DNA from: Flavobacteriales bacterium
Lineage (GTDB): Bacteria; Bacteroidota; Bacteroidia; Flavobacteriales_D; Sanyastnellaceae
Assembly (NCBI GenBank): GCA_022447625.1
Contig: JAKVAX010000005.1
Span: 62,001 to 126,000, forward strand
Direction of reading: 5' to 3'
Length of the DNA stretch: 64,000 bases
A program made the position numbers and the translations under genes. The notes under the pieces are model-generated. The model worked only from the letters and a program-made list of their open reading frames with translations. It did not search any database and had not been told where the DNA came from. This document shows, piece after piece, positions 41,285 through 49,823 of this stretch (positions within the stretch are counted from its first letter, which is position 1; every line of letters begins with the position of its first letter).

Positions 41285-42745
41285 TTAGTAATAGATGTTA
41301 CGACGAACCTTGGCTACATACTTCGCCAGGCGAATTACCTGCTTCGTGTAACCAAATTCGTTGTCGTACCAAGTGTAAAGAACAACGTTCTTACCACCTG
41401 GGTGAACGATCGTTGCTGGTGCATCAAACACAGCGCAACACTCGTTGCCAATGATGTCGTTTGAAACGAGCTCCTTGTTGATAGAGTAGTAAATCTGGTT
41501 GACTAAATCTCCATCAAGTGCCGCAGAACGTAGTGAGTTTTGAACGTCTTCAAGCGTCGTTTCAGCATTCAGACGAAGGTTCATGATGGCCAACGATCCG
41601 TTTGGCGTTGGTACACGTACTGCGTTCGCAGTCAGCTTGTTTGCGAGACCAGGAATGACCTTTGTTACGGCTTTTCCAGCTCCTGTTTCAGTGATAACCA
41701 TATTCACAGCAGCGCTGCGTCCACGACGTTCTTTCTTGTGGAAGTTATCCAGCAAGTTCTGGTCGTTAGTGTATGCGTGTACCGTTTCAATGTGTCCATC
41801 TTCGATTCCGAAATTATCATCAATCACTTTAAGGATTGGGCTGATTGCATTCGTAGTACAAGATGCCGCAGAGTAAATATCTGTGTTGTCGATATCAAGG
41901 TCGCGGTGGTTGATTCCGTAAACGATGTTCGGAATACCTTTTCCTGGGGCAGTAAGAATCACTTTAGAGATTCCTTCCGCTTTCATATGTAGACCAAGCG
42001 CATCCGCATCTCGGAAAGCACCAGTATTGTCGATAAGTAGGGCATCGTTGATACCGTACTTTGTGTAATCAATAGTTGCTGGGTCAGACGCTCCAATCAC
42101 TTGGATGCGCTGTCCGTTTGCAATGATTGTCTGTGAATCAAAGTCTACAGAAACAGTTCCTCCGAAACGTCCGTGTACTGAATCATTCTCAAGTAGAGCG
42201 GCACGTTTCGCAAGGCTTTTCTCATCAACTGAACGAAGAACGATCGCACGAAGACGGAGTTGCTGTCCTTTTCCAGCTTGTTTGACTAACTCGCGTGCAG
42301 CAAGACGACCAATGCGTCCGAATCCGAACAATACAACGTCACGTGGTTCAAGTGGGGCAGCTCCGTCAGAGATGAAGTTGTTCAACTTGCTTTCCAAGAA
42401 GTCTTCTAGACTCTTGAAACGATCACGTTCAGCTAGCCATTCGCTAGCAAGTTTGCCCACATCAATCTTGGCAGGAGCGAGGTCCATCTCGTAAAGGGTG
42501 CGTGCAATGTCAGCCGTGTCAAAAATACTGATTGGCTTGCCCACCACTTCACCAGCGTACTGGTGCAGGCGAAGGATCTCTGATACATTCGTATCTACCA
42601 AATGATTGCGGAAAATGACAAGTTCAATAGACTTGTCGAAAAGCAGCTTGCCGATGGAATTAAGCAGATCAACCGCGGCTTTCTCTTGGTTCACGTAAAC
42701 TTCCAGTTCATTGCTGTAAGTTTCTTTGAGTGCAGTGCTTGCCAT
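41285..42745 (-). CDS. gap: Glyceraldehyde-3-phosphate dehydrogenase, long form
   Basis: It oxidises glyceraldehyde-3-phosphate with NAD in glycolysis. The catalytic core starts at about residue 136 with the nucleotide-binding GFGRIG (141-146). The nucleophile Cys296 lies in SAASCTTNA; HAYTNDQNLLDN and WYDNEFGYT are standard. An N-terminal extension of about 135 residues, absent in the classic 330-residue enzyme, is shared by Bacteroidota long-form homologues and has no known role. A TACCTTTG box lies upstream at 42792-42799. This is a housekeeping gene, and it carries no 13-mer. Confidence 0.95.
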   Translation of the reverse strand: MASTALKETYSNELEVYVNQEKAAVDLLNSIGKLLFDKSIELVIFRNHLVDTNVSEILRLHQYAGEVVGKPISIFDTADIARTLYEMDLAPAKIDVGKLASEWLAERDRFKSLEDFLESKLNNFISDGAAPLEPRDVVLFGFGRIGRLAARELVKQAGKGQQLRLRAIVLRSVDEKSLAKRAALLENDSVHGRFGGTVSVDFDSQTIIANGQRIQVIGASDPATIDYTKYGINDALLIDNTGAFRDADALGLHMKAEGISKVILTAPGKGIPNIVYGINHRDLDIDNTDIYSAASCTTNAISPILKVIDDNFGIEDGHIETVHAYTNDQNLLDNFHKKERRGRSAAVNMVITETGAGKAVTKVIPGLANKLTANAVRVPTPNGSLAIMNLRLNAETTLEDVQNSLRSAALDGDLVNQIYYSINKELVSNDIIGNECCAVFDAPATIVHPGGKNVVLYTWYDNEFGYTKQVIRLAKYVAKVRRNIYY

Positions 42746-42791
42746 TATTAAAATGTATGGTGAATGATTGATTCCCAGTTAAAAATCGCCG

Positions 42792-42799
42792 CAAAGGTA
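42792..42799 (-). promoter_or_regulatory. Bacteroidota -7 box for gap
   Basis: The minus-strand TACCTTTG lies 46 bases before the ATG of gap (42745). No good TTTG is found at the expected -33 spacing, so the assignment is tentative. Confidence 0.5.
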
Positions 42800-42827
42800 G
42801 TTACTTGCTTTGACATAGACATATTAA

Positions 42828-42859
42828 ACAAAAAAGAGCCACCTCAGTTGAGATGGCTC
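42828..42859 (-). terminator. Rho-independent terminator of the HtrA gene
   Basis: On the minus strand GAGCCATCTC pairs with GAGGTGGCTC (42859-42850 with 42845-42836, one G-U pair) around a four-base loop, and a T-rich run follows. It ends the HtrA gene. Confidence 0.85.
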
Positions 42860-42906
42860 CTGTTTTTCAGTTTAAGCCGAAGCTTTTATAGAGAGACCGA
42901 TTTCAG

Positions 42907-44349
42907 TTACATCCCGAAACCGTAGTATGCCTTTTGTCCGTTAGGGTAAACCCCCTCAATAAGCACGCCACCAGACTTGTCTGTCAATACATCAATCAAG
43001 TCATCTGTGTTGTATACTTTTTTGCCATCGATCTTGGTCACAATGAAGCCGTTCTTTACTCCACTGTCGCGTAGTTTCCCTCGGCCAACGTCAGAAATAA
43101 CTGCGCCTCCATGAATCTCAAGTTCAGCCTTTTGACCATCGCTTACTTCTTCAAATGAAGCACCTAAGACCTGCATGGTTTCAACTTCTGGGGCATCTCT
43201 AAGCTGAGTGTTTCCGTCTTTGTTACGAAGGGTCACAGCGACGCGCTCTATTTGTCCGTCGCGCCATACAGCTAATCCCACTTCATCACCAGGACGGTAG
43301 CGAGAGATTTGCTCTTGCAATTCTGGCACTGTCTTCACGCCGCTTGATCCTACCTTAAGAATAACATCCCCTGGCTCAATACCTGCATCAGCCGCTGCAC
43401 CTGACGCCACGAGATCTGAAACGTAAACACCCTCAATCTTATCTAGGCCAGTAGCTTTTGCCAATTCTTGATTCACCTCGGTGATGCGAACCCCGATGAA
43501 GGCACGTTGAACAACACCAAACTCTTTCAAGTCTGCTGCTACTTTGCTCACAATCGAACTTGGTACCGCAAATGAGTATCCACTATAACTACCAGTGCGT
43601 GAGGCAATCGCCGTATTGATTCCAACAAGCTCACCATTGGTGTTCACCAAGGCACCACCAGAGTTGCCAGGGTTCACTGCCGCATCGGTTTGAATAAATG
43701 ATTCAATAGGGAAGATCTCACGATTCGCATCTCCCTGAAGAAGGTTGATGTTTCTTGCCTTCGCAGATACAATACCTGCGGTTACGGTAGAAGTGAGGTC
43801 GAATGGATTTCCAACGGCCAGTACCCATTGTCCAATGCGTACGTTATCGCTGTTACCAAAAGTTACACTTGGCAGCCGTTCAGCGTTGACCTTGATTAAT
43901 GCGATATCCGTTCCTGGATCAGCGCCAATCACTTCAGCGTCATACACTTTATTGTCGTTTAGGCTCACTGTAATCTTTTGAGCTCCCTCGATAACGTGAT
44001 TGTTTGTCACAATGTATCCGTCATCTGAAATGATGACACCTGAACCGCTTCCGCGTTGAATCTGCGTTTCATTGTTTTCGTAGCCGAAGAAATCGAACCA
44101 TGGGTTGTAAACGCCATCTACTTCTGCCTCTGTCTTCACATGCACGACAGCATTCACTGTTTTCTCTGCTGCATGGGTGAAATCCAATACTTCCGTTGAA
44201 GCGGGTAGGTTGCTATATGCGACTGGGGCTGGTTCAACTGCCGTTTCGATTATGGTGACAGGCTGCGTATCACTGAAAACATGCATCGCTCCCGCAGCGA
44301 TCAATCCACCTGCCAATGCAATTGCTAATGTTCCGAAAAATCTTTTCAT
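42907..44349 (-). CDS. degP: HtrA/DegP-type periplasmic serine protease
   Basis: The N-terminal helix (FFGTLAIALAGGLIAAG) acts as a signal or membrane anchor. The trypsin-like triad is clear: His118 (TNNHVIEGA), Asp148 (GTDIALI), Ser230 (NPGNSGGALV). Two PDZ domains follow, the first at about 285-375 (GVYVSDLVASGAAADAGI...GDVILKVG) and the second over the last 90 residues. The role is envelope quality control. It is divergent from the 2H phosphoesterase gene at 44466. Confidence 0.95.
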   Translation of the reverse strand: MKRFFGTLAIALAGGLIAAGAMHVFSDTQPVTIIETAVEPAPVAYSNLPASTEVLDFTHAAEKTVNAVVHVKTEAEVDGVYNPWFDFFGYENNETQIQRGSGSGVIISDDGYIVTNNHVIEGAQKITVSLNDNKVYDAEVIGADPGTDIALIKVNAERLPSVTFGNSDNVRIGQWVLAVGNPFDLTSTVTAGIVSAKARNINLLQGDANREIFPIESFIQTDAAVNPGNSGGALVNTNGELVGINTAIASRTGSYSGYSFAVPSSIVSKVAADLKEFGVVQRAFIGVRITEVNQELAKATGLDKIEGVYVSDLVASGAAADAGIEPGDVILKVGSSGVKTVPELQEQISRYRPGDEVGLAVWRDGQIERVAVTLRNKDGNTQLRDAPEVETMQVLGASFEEVSDGQKAELEIHGGAVISDVGRGKLRDSGVKNGFIVTKIDGKKVYNTDDLIDVLTDKSGGVLIEGVYPNGQKAYYGFGM

Positions 44350-44465
44350 AAAATCTATCTGAGTGTCTCATAGGTTTAACTCAAATTTAGGGCCAGAGAT
44401 TGTCAAGATGCCAGTAGAAGGCGTCTAAAAAGTGTTAACCGAGTTATTAAAATCAGCCAAAACCA

Positions 44466-45017
44466 ATGAGTAAAGCACTAAATGCGTACGATCGGATTGG
44501 GATAGCGTTAGTTCCGGCTTATTCATCTGATGAAGAGAAATTGAATACCTTCCTAGGTTCACAATCAAATGGTGGTCAGTCTTGGTATGATTCTGATGAG
44601 GCATCACCTCATATTACACTGGCTATGCTACACTTACCCATTGCTCATCGTAAGCCGTTTTTCGCTAGCGCGGAAGAGCTCGCACGCCAGGTGCAAGTCA
44701 AGTTTACAGGATATTCCATCCTCATGAGAGAAGAGCTGGACACCGTCACTTGGTTGAATACTGAACCGTCGATACAACTCACGGAACTTCACCAACACAG
44801 CATGGAAATCAGACAACAATTCCATGACCCCAACGCGAAAGACGACGGAACGTCATGCTTTCAATGGGTTTCTCATTTTATAGAACATGCCTACGAAAAC
44901 TGGCACCCTCACATTACGTTAGGTGTTCACAAAAACGCACCTGAAGAAATTCCAGATTCAATGGTCATGACTGTGCGTATCAGTCGATTGGGTGATCGAT
45001 GTACCTTCCTAAAGTAG
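44466..45017 (+). CDS. 2H phosphoesterase family protein (2'-5' RNA ligase-like)
   Basis: Two H-x-T/S motifs define the family: PHITLAML near residue 45 and HPHITLGVH near residue 155, on a 183-residue protein. Family members hydrolyse 2',3'-cyclic or linear 2'-5' phosphodiesters in RNA or nucleotides. The substrate cannot be told here. It carries the 13-mer at 44661 (encoding FASAEE). The stop is followed immediately by a low-complexity TAG-rich intergenic tract. Confidence 0.85.
   Translation: MSKALNAYDRIGIALVPAYSSDEEKLNTFLGSQSNGGQSWYDSDEASPHITLAMLHLPIAHRKPFFASAEELARQVQVKFTGYSILMREELDTVTWLNTEPSIQLTELHQHSMEIRQQFHDPNAKDDGTSCFQWVSHFIEHAYENWHPHITLGVHKNAPEEIPDSMVMTVRISRLGDRCTFLK
44663..44675 (+). 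repeat. CGCTARCGCGGAA 13-mer, copy 10
   Basis: Sense copy in the 2H phosphoesterase gene, register ASAE. Confidence 0.9.
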
Positions 45018-45065
45018 GGATGGACGGTCTAGGGACGAGGGTCTAGAGTCTAGGGTTAGGTGCTC
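45018..45065. repeat. Low-complexity GTCTAGGG-type tract after a stop codon
   Basis: The tract contains four near-copies of GTCTAG(GG/AG) (GGTCTAGGGA, GGTCTAGAGTCTAGGGTTAGG) and begins directly at the 2H phosphoesterase stop. It resembles degenerate short-word intergenic repeats of Bacteroidota. Function unknown. Confidence 0.6.
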
Positions 45066-45106
45066 TTGAATTACACTGATACATTTTGACAAAGCATGGA
45101 ACATAG

Positions 45107-45607
45107 TCACACTCCTCGTTCTCTTGCCATTTCCCTTTTTATCTCTCGGTTCATGAATACTGCTAGAATTGCTGCCATGAATATTCCTGTAGCCAAAAAG
45201 AGAATATTCAATAAGGGAATCATGGTGCCAACGAAAGTTATTCCAAGGGTTAGCGCACAGATTTTGAAACCGTTTCCAGCTTTCTTTTCATAGTTCTTCC
45301 CAGCCCATTTGCCCATATATTTCATCAAGACTGCTCCGATGCAAATTGAAAGAAGTAGAGATGCGCTTTTCAAAACGAAATCATCCTTATCTCCACCTAT
45401 TCGCAGTGGAATATCCTCCGTATGAAACAGACACAATCCTACCAATAAGAGAAGTAATGGTATACAGATCAATAGGATGAATCCGATCAAGATGTATTTC
45501 TTAGCAGTCTTCTGAACTATTTCTTTGCTCACCGTTATATGTTTCCATATTGAATAATCAAGCTCGATGATTTTCTGGCCAACAACAAATAGGCAACAGA
45601 CCCACAT
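45107..45607 (-). CDS. Four-helix membrane protein of unknown function
   Basis: ATG 45607 opens a 166-residue protein with four predicted hydrophobic helices (for example YILIGFILLICIPLLLLLVGLCLF, SLLLSICIGAVLMKYMG, IPLLNILFLATGIFMAAILAV). The first 40 residues are less typical and an internal start is possible. Low-complexity intergenic repeats lie near both ends (45018-45065 and 45608-45645), so it might be an inserted unit. No family recognised. Confidence 0.6.
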   Translation of the reverse strand: MWVCCLFVVGQKIIELDYSIWKHITVSKEIVQKTAKKYILIGFILLICIPLLLLLVGLCLFHTEDIPLRIGGDKDDFVLKSASLLLSICIGAVLMKYMGKWAGKNYEKKAGNGFKICALTLGITFVGTMIPLLNILFLATGIFMAAILAVFMNREIKREMARERGV

Positions 45608-45645
45608 AAGCCTTAGACCTTAGGCCTTAAGCCATAGGCCAAAGG
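45608..45645. repeat. Intergenic AGGCCTTAAGCC tract, copy 2 of CTTAAGCCATAGGCCA
   Basis: Positions 45626-45641 repeat the 16-base sequence found at 19226-19241. The tract starts directly after the bestrophin-like stop codon (45646) and is built of TAAGCC/TAGGCC words. In both copies it is immediately 3' of a minus-strand stop. Confidence 0.75.
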
Positions 45646-46650
45646 CTACATAAGTATATCATTCTTCGCTTCAATCGCTGGTGGTAAATCATGCTCTCCC
45701 AACATTTCGCGCAGATCAATCTCAATTGTTCGACACAGCGAAAGCATTGGGATGTCGTTTGCCATACCTTGGAAAGGATTCTCTGAGTAGTCGGCTACGA
45801 GTTCCATCATGATATACACCCAGCCTATGAGTACAGAGATCGGGATGGCCAACCAAGCCGTCCAGCCATCGGTTGATAGTTGCTGAAGTTCTGGCATCAT
45901 GGAGAAAGGGAAGAGGGCAATGAAAATCCCGACGAAGTAGCGACTCATGTTGGCGTACTGACGTGGGAATGGGAATTTCTTAATTCGCTCATTCTTTCCT
46001 TGGAGGGTGTAGAAGCTCTTCAAAATATTCACCATTTCCATGTGGCGGAAGTCATCGATTAGTCCTTGTTGACGGAGTTCACGTAGGTCTCTTGACTGCT
46101 CATTGATGATTTGAGTAGCCGTGTTCTTGTATTCAATCAGTCGGTTGTGTTCTTCTCGTGGAAGGAATTCACGCAGCCCAACTTTAGTAACTTCATCGTC
46201 AACCAAACCAACCCCGAAACGCTTTTGGTAACGGCGTGCGTATTTCCCAACGGAACCTCGCTGATTCGCATGTTCCCAATTGGTAACTACAAGCAATTGG
46301 CTTCTATGCGCGTACAGCCAACCAATGTGGCGATAGATCAATCGCTTCTTGATGTCGTAAATCTGTTCTTCGGTGATCTTTCCTTCAGCGAATAGGTCGG
46401 TCACATAGCCATCAACCATCATCCCCCAAGTACGACTATCATTCACAATGCCGCCCCAGATCTTGCGCGCCTCCCACATTCGATCATAGGCCTGGTTATT
46501 CTTAAAACCAACATAAAAAGCAACAGCAGTACCAATCACAGATACCGGTAACCACGGCAGTTTGATGGTAATGAGTTCATGGAAATAAGCGGTAGAAATA
46601 CCTCCCATCAATACGGTAAGCCATACTATATGATGTCCTGACCAGCTCAA
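45646..46650 (-). CDS. Bestrophin-like (UPF0187) chloride channel family protein
   Basis: The family landmark GFKNNQAYDRMWEARKIWGGIVNDSR is present near residue 47, with helices before it and two more about residues 225-275. Bacterial bestrophins form pentameric ion channels in the membrane. The annotated start is TTG 46650, but the same frame continues upstream with plausible residues (ITKSISPRKL) and no ATG, GTG or TTG, so the N-terminus is uncertain. No functional partner is adjacent. Confidence 0.85.
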   Translation of the reverse strand: MSWSGHHIVWLTVLMGGISTAYFHELITIKLPWLPVSVIGTAVAFYVGFKNNQAYDRMWEARKIWGGIVNDSRTWGMMVDGYVTDLFAEGKITEEQIYDIKKRLIYRHIGWLYAHRSQLLVVTNWEHANQRGSVGKYARRYQKRFGVGLVDDEVTKVGLREFLPREEHNRLIEYKNTATQIINEQSRDLRELRQQGLIDDFRHMEMVNILKSFYTLQGKNERIKKFPFPRQYANMSRYFVGIFIALFPFSMMPELQQLSTDGWTAWLAIPISVLIGWVYIMMELVADYSENPFQGMANDIPMLSLCRTIEIDLREMLGEHDLPPAIEAKNDILM

Positions 46651-47186
46651 CAGCTTTCGAGGACTGATACTTTTGGTTATCAGTATAGTTTGAGTCTTAG
46701 CTCAAAGATGGAAATTTCCGCTGAACGGTTAAGGTGGATCATGGAATATCGTGTATCAGTACAAAATAGCCTCTCACGACCAAAATAGCCTCTCACGACC
46801 AACATAAACCATCTCTACCAACAGCTCAACGCTTCAGCTCCTAAGATTTTAGCGGATTCAAAAGTAGGATCAGGTATGATGAGACCTAGTCTTTCGAGTG
46901 CTGTTACACTGTGTTCAGCAAGTTCCACGAACTCATTGGGCATCAAGAAGTAGCTCCCGATGAAACCACCGATGATTCAATGAAAAGTACACTATTCCAT
47001 GTATTGCCTTTCCAGTCAATTTTGAAGTAGTCATGGAGCTTCCAGCGCCTCCCATTGCACCTAGAGTTGTGAAGTCACTTGACACACCAGACCTTTACCT
47101 TGAGTACAATGAGATGTTCATTGTCAGGGTAATGAATGGCCCGGCAACACACCAGGGTCAAAGCTCAAACAGATATTCAATGATGC
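46651..47186. other. Gene-poor gap with a 19-base tandem repeat and possible gene remnants
   Basis: About 536 bases without a convincing gene. The 19-base unit CAAAATAGCCTCTCACGAC occurs twice in direct tandem (46762-46780, 46781-46799). Downstream are two short coding-like frames: a 42-residue minus-strand frame (46815-46943, MPNEFVELAEHSVTALERLG) and a 56-residue plus-strand frame (47033-47203, MELPAPPIAPRVVKSLD) that overlaps the next gene's end. Both lack start context and family, and stops interrupt longer frames. They may be remnants of a lost gene. Confidence 0.45.
46762..46799. repeat. 19-base direct tandem repeat (two copies)
   Basis: Two identical adjacent copies of CAAAATAGCCTCTCACGAC, with no further copies nearby. 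It lies just upstream of the bestrophin-like gene on the minus strand. Confidence 0.9.
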
Positions 47187-48599
47187 TTATTTACCTGAAT
47201 TAGGACAAACAAATTCAGATGTTGAAATATCCGTTTCGGCGATAGCCTTGAAGCCACCAGCTACATTGATCAACTTATGATACCCACGAGCCTTCAGAAT
47301 AGAAGCGTAGATCACTGATCGATAACCTCCGGCACAGTGAACGTAGAGTTCTTGTTCTGGATCTACCTCTTTGAAATTCTCGTTAATGTAATCAAGTGGC
47401 AGGTTCTTTGCCCCATCAATATGCTCTGCTTCGAATTCGCTTTTCTTACGTACATCTAACACGTGCGTTTCACCTTCATTGATCTTGTCGGCGAGTTCTT
47501 GTGCTGATATAGTTGGAATCACCTCAGTATCTTTTTCAGCATCTTTCCAAGCCTGAATACCACCTTTTAGGTAACCAAGAGTATTGTCATAACCCACACG
47601 AGATAAGCGTGTTACCACTTCCTCTTCACGTCCTTCTTCGGCAAGGAATACAATCGGCTGTGACAGGTCCGGAATCATCGCACCCACCCAAGGGGCGAAG
47701 TTCCCATCAATTCCAATGAATATAGAATTCGGGACGTGTGCCTCAACGAATTCATGTTCGCTACGTGTATCTAAAACGAGAGCGCCTTCGTGATTTGCAA
47801 TGGCTTCAAACGTGGCAGCATCTAAGGCTACCTTCCCACGCTTCAGCACTTTGTCGATCGATTGGTATCCTGCCTTATTCATCTTCACGTTCGCTGCGAA
47901 GTACCCAGGAGGTGGGAGAATGCCATCAGTTACTTCAGCGATGAATTGGTCACGCGTCATATCAGCGCGCAGTGCGTAGTTCGTTGCCTTTTGATTCCCC
48001 AGAGTATCCCATGTTTGAGAGCTCATATTCTTTCCACAAGCTGAACCAGCGCCGTGTGCAGGGTATACCAATACTTTATCAGGTAATGGCATAATCTTGT
48101 GGCGAAGACTATCAAACAGCGTTCCCGCAAGATCTTCAGTCGTCATGCCCGTAGCACCTTGAGCGAGGTCAGGACGACCTACATCACCGATGAAAAGCGT
48201 ATCTCCACTGAAAAGAGCGTGAGGCTCCTTATTTTCATCTAACAACAGGTAGCACGATGACTCCATGGTATGCCCAGGAGTGTGAAGTACCTTGATGATC
48301 AATTTCCCGAGCTTGAACTCTTCGCCATCTGTAGCTTCGTGCTTATCATATTCAGTAGTTGCGTTCGGACCAAATACAATCTTAGCTCCTGTTTTCTGAG
48401 CTAGATCTAAGTGTCCAGACACAAAATCTGCATGGAAGTGTGTTTCAAAAATATACTTGATCTGCGCACTACGGTCTGCAGCCTTTTCCATGTACGGCTG
48501 AGTTTCGCGCAAGGGATCAATGATTGCCGCCTCACCATCTGACTCAATGTAGTATGCGCCTTGCGCAAGGCAACCTGTATAAATCTGTTCTAATTTCAT
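47187..48599 (-). CDS. Persulfide dioxygenase-like metallo-hydrolase fused to rhodanese domains
   Basis: The N-terminal domain (about residues 1-240) is an ETHE1-like metallo-beta-lactamase fold. Its metal ligands show in THFHADFVSGH, HTPGHTMESS and SGDTLFIGDVGRPD. ETHE1 oxidises glutathione persulfide to sulfite. Two rhodanese domains follow. The first has lost its active Cys (residues about 260-350, HEFVEAHVPNSIFI). The second keeps it (YVHCAGGYRS, loop near residue 430). Such fusions process sulfane sulfur from sulfide. The TauE permease lies 44 bases upstream in the same operon and may export the product sulfite. Confidence 0.92.
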   Translation of the reverse strand: MKLEQIYTGCLAQGAYYIESDGEAAIIDPLRETQPYMEKAADRSAQIKYIFETHFHADFVSGHLDLAQKTGAKIVFGPNATTEYDKHEATDGEEFKLGKLIIKVLHTPGHTMESSCYLLLDENKEPHALFSGDTLFIGDVGRPDLAQGATGMTTEDLAGTLFDSLRHKIMPLPDKVLVYPAHGAGSACGKNMSSQTWDTLGNQKATNYALRADMTRDQFIAEVTDGILPPPGYFAANVKMNKAGYQSIDKVLKRGKVALDAATFEAIANHEGALVLDTRSEHEFVEAHVPNSIFIGIDGNFAPWVGAMIPDLSQPIVFLAEEGREEEVVTRLSRVGYDNTLGYLKGGIQAWKDAEKDTEVIPTISAQELADKINEGETHVLDVRKKSEFEAEHIDGAKNLPLDYINENFKEVDPEQELYVHCAGGYRSVIYASILKARGYHKLINVAGGFKAIAETDISTSEFVCPNSGK

Positions 48600-48643
48600 A
48601 ATGCGAAATTACTTCAGTTATGAATTGGTATTACGTGCTACTA

Positions 48644-49444
48644 CTAGCTTATTTCTTTAAAAAGTATAAATACGCCCATTACCAAAACAAACCAGCCAAA
48701 CGACTTCTTCAGTTTATAGCCTGGAATTGAGCGAGACATTCTGTTTCCTATGAATATTCCTGCTATCGCTAGCGCGGAAATGATCAGAAGCAATGCCCAG
48801 TCCAATTCAAGACGTTGAGCGTCTCCAATAAAACCGAACAATGACTTTGCTGCAATGATCAATAGGGAAGTACCCACCGCTTTCTTCATAGAGAGCTTAC
48901 TAAGCTTAACCAACGCTGGGATAATTAAGAAACCACCTCCAGCGCCAACTAAACCTGTGAGAACGCCCACAACAATGCCTTCAAGCAGGATCAAGAGGTA
49001 GTTGTATTTCAACTCTTCTTCTTTTTGGTTTACGTCTACCTTTCGTCCTTTGATCATGCTAACGCTTGCAACCACCATTAACAAAGCAAACAAGCCCATT
49101 ATCAGTAAGCGCTTAGATAGCTCAAAGTCGCCCAAATCAATTGTTTCTGGTATGGCTGGAACAAGGTTGTGGCGTGTGAAATACACCGAAATGATTGCCG
49201 GAATTCTGAAAACAAAGAAAGTGCGCAGGTCTACAAGGCCTTCTCTATATTTCTGAACTCCTCCAATAAGTGCGGTACTACCAACGATGAACAAAGAATA
49301 GGCAGGAGCATGTTCAGATGCCTCCGTTCCGAAAAGGTAGACCAAGATAGGAACAGTCAGAATTGAGCCTCCGCCACCGATGAGTCCGAGAGACAGGCCT
49401 ACAGCGAGTGCGCCAATATATCCAAGTATTTCAAGTAGTTCCAT
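48644..49444 (-). CDS. TauE/SafE family sulfite/anion exporter
   Basis: This 266-residue membrane protein has about eight helices and two TauE repeat halves, each with the glycine-rich core (GLIGGGGSILTVP near residue 20, GLVGAGGGFLIIPALV near 165). It starts at ATG 49444, and a TACCTTTG box lies at 49461-49468. Being directly before the persulfide dioxygenase-rhodanese gene suggests it exports sulfite or a related sulfur anion. It carries the 13-mer at 48765, read there in a different codon register (SALA). Confidence 0.9.
   Translation of the reverse strand: MELLEILGYIGALAVGLSLGLIGGGGSILTVPILVYLFGTEASEHAPAYSLFIVGSTALIGGVQKYREGLVDLRTFFVFRIPAIISVYFTRHNLVPAIPETIDLGDFELSKRLLIMGLFALLMVVASVSMIKGRKVDVNQKEEELKYNYLLILLEGIVVGVLTGLVGAGGGFLIIPALVKLSKLSMKKAVGTSLLIIAAKSLFGFIGDAQRLELDWALLLIISALAIAGIFIGNRMSRSIPGYKLKKSFGWFVLVMGVFILFKEIS
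48767..48779 (+). repeat. CGCTARCGCGGAA 13-mer, copy 11
   Basis: Antisense to the TauE gene; coding register TCC GCG CTA GCG (SALA), unlike all other copies. Confidence 0.9.
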
Positions 49445-49589
49445 AGAGTCAATTGCGATGCAAAGGTAGATTCAAAGATGCGGAATTGAAGTGACTTGAT
49501 TCACATGCGCTGATTTTCCCAAGAATTTAACTTCATAGTGCCCCCTTGAATCGTTCAATGTCTTGTGACCACTTTCTTACCTTCGCAAG

Positions 49590-49823
49590 ATGAAAGTGAT
49601 CGCATTTGGCATAGCGAAAGAGATAATAGGTCAACAATACCTAAATTTGGAGGAAGCACCTTCCAATGTGCTTGAGTTGAAGAAACATTTGCTCGAGCAT
49701 TATCCTGAATTCATGGAGCTGGCTTCATTACGGATTGCTGTAAACGAGGCCTATGCGGAAGATGGTCACCCGTTGAATGAATCAGACGAAATAGTCATCA
49801 TACCGCCCGTTAGTGGAGGATAA
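49590..49823 (+). CDS. moaD: Molybdopterin synthase sulfur-carrier subunit
   Basis: A 77-residue ubiquitin-like protein ending in the essential Gly-Gly (IIPPVSGG), whose thiocarboxylate donates sulfur to precursor Z. It lies in frame just before moaE, whose GTG start overlaps moaD's end by 11 bases. It is the first gene of the plus-strand half of the molybdenum-cofactor cluster. Confidence 0.95.
   Translation: MKVIAFGIAKEIIGQQYLNLEEAPSNVLELKKHLLEHYPEFMELASLRIAVNEAYAEDGHPLNESDEIVIIPPVSGG

Noticed and set aside
46762-46799. CRISPR-like repeats
   Set aside because: Only two adjacent 19-base copies with no spacers and no cas genes.
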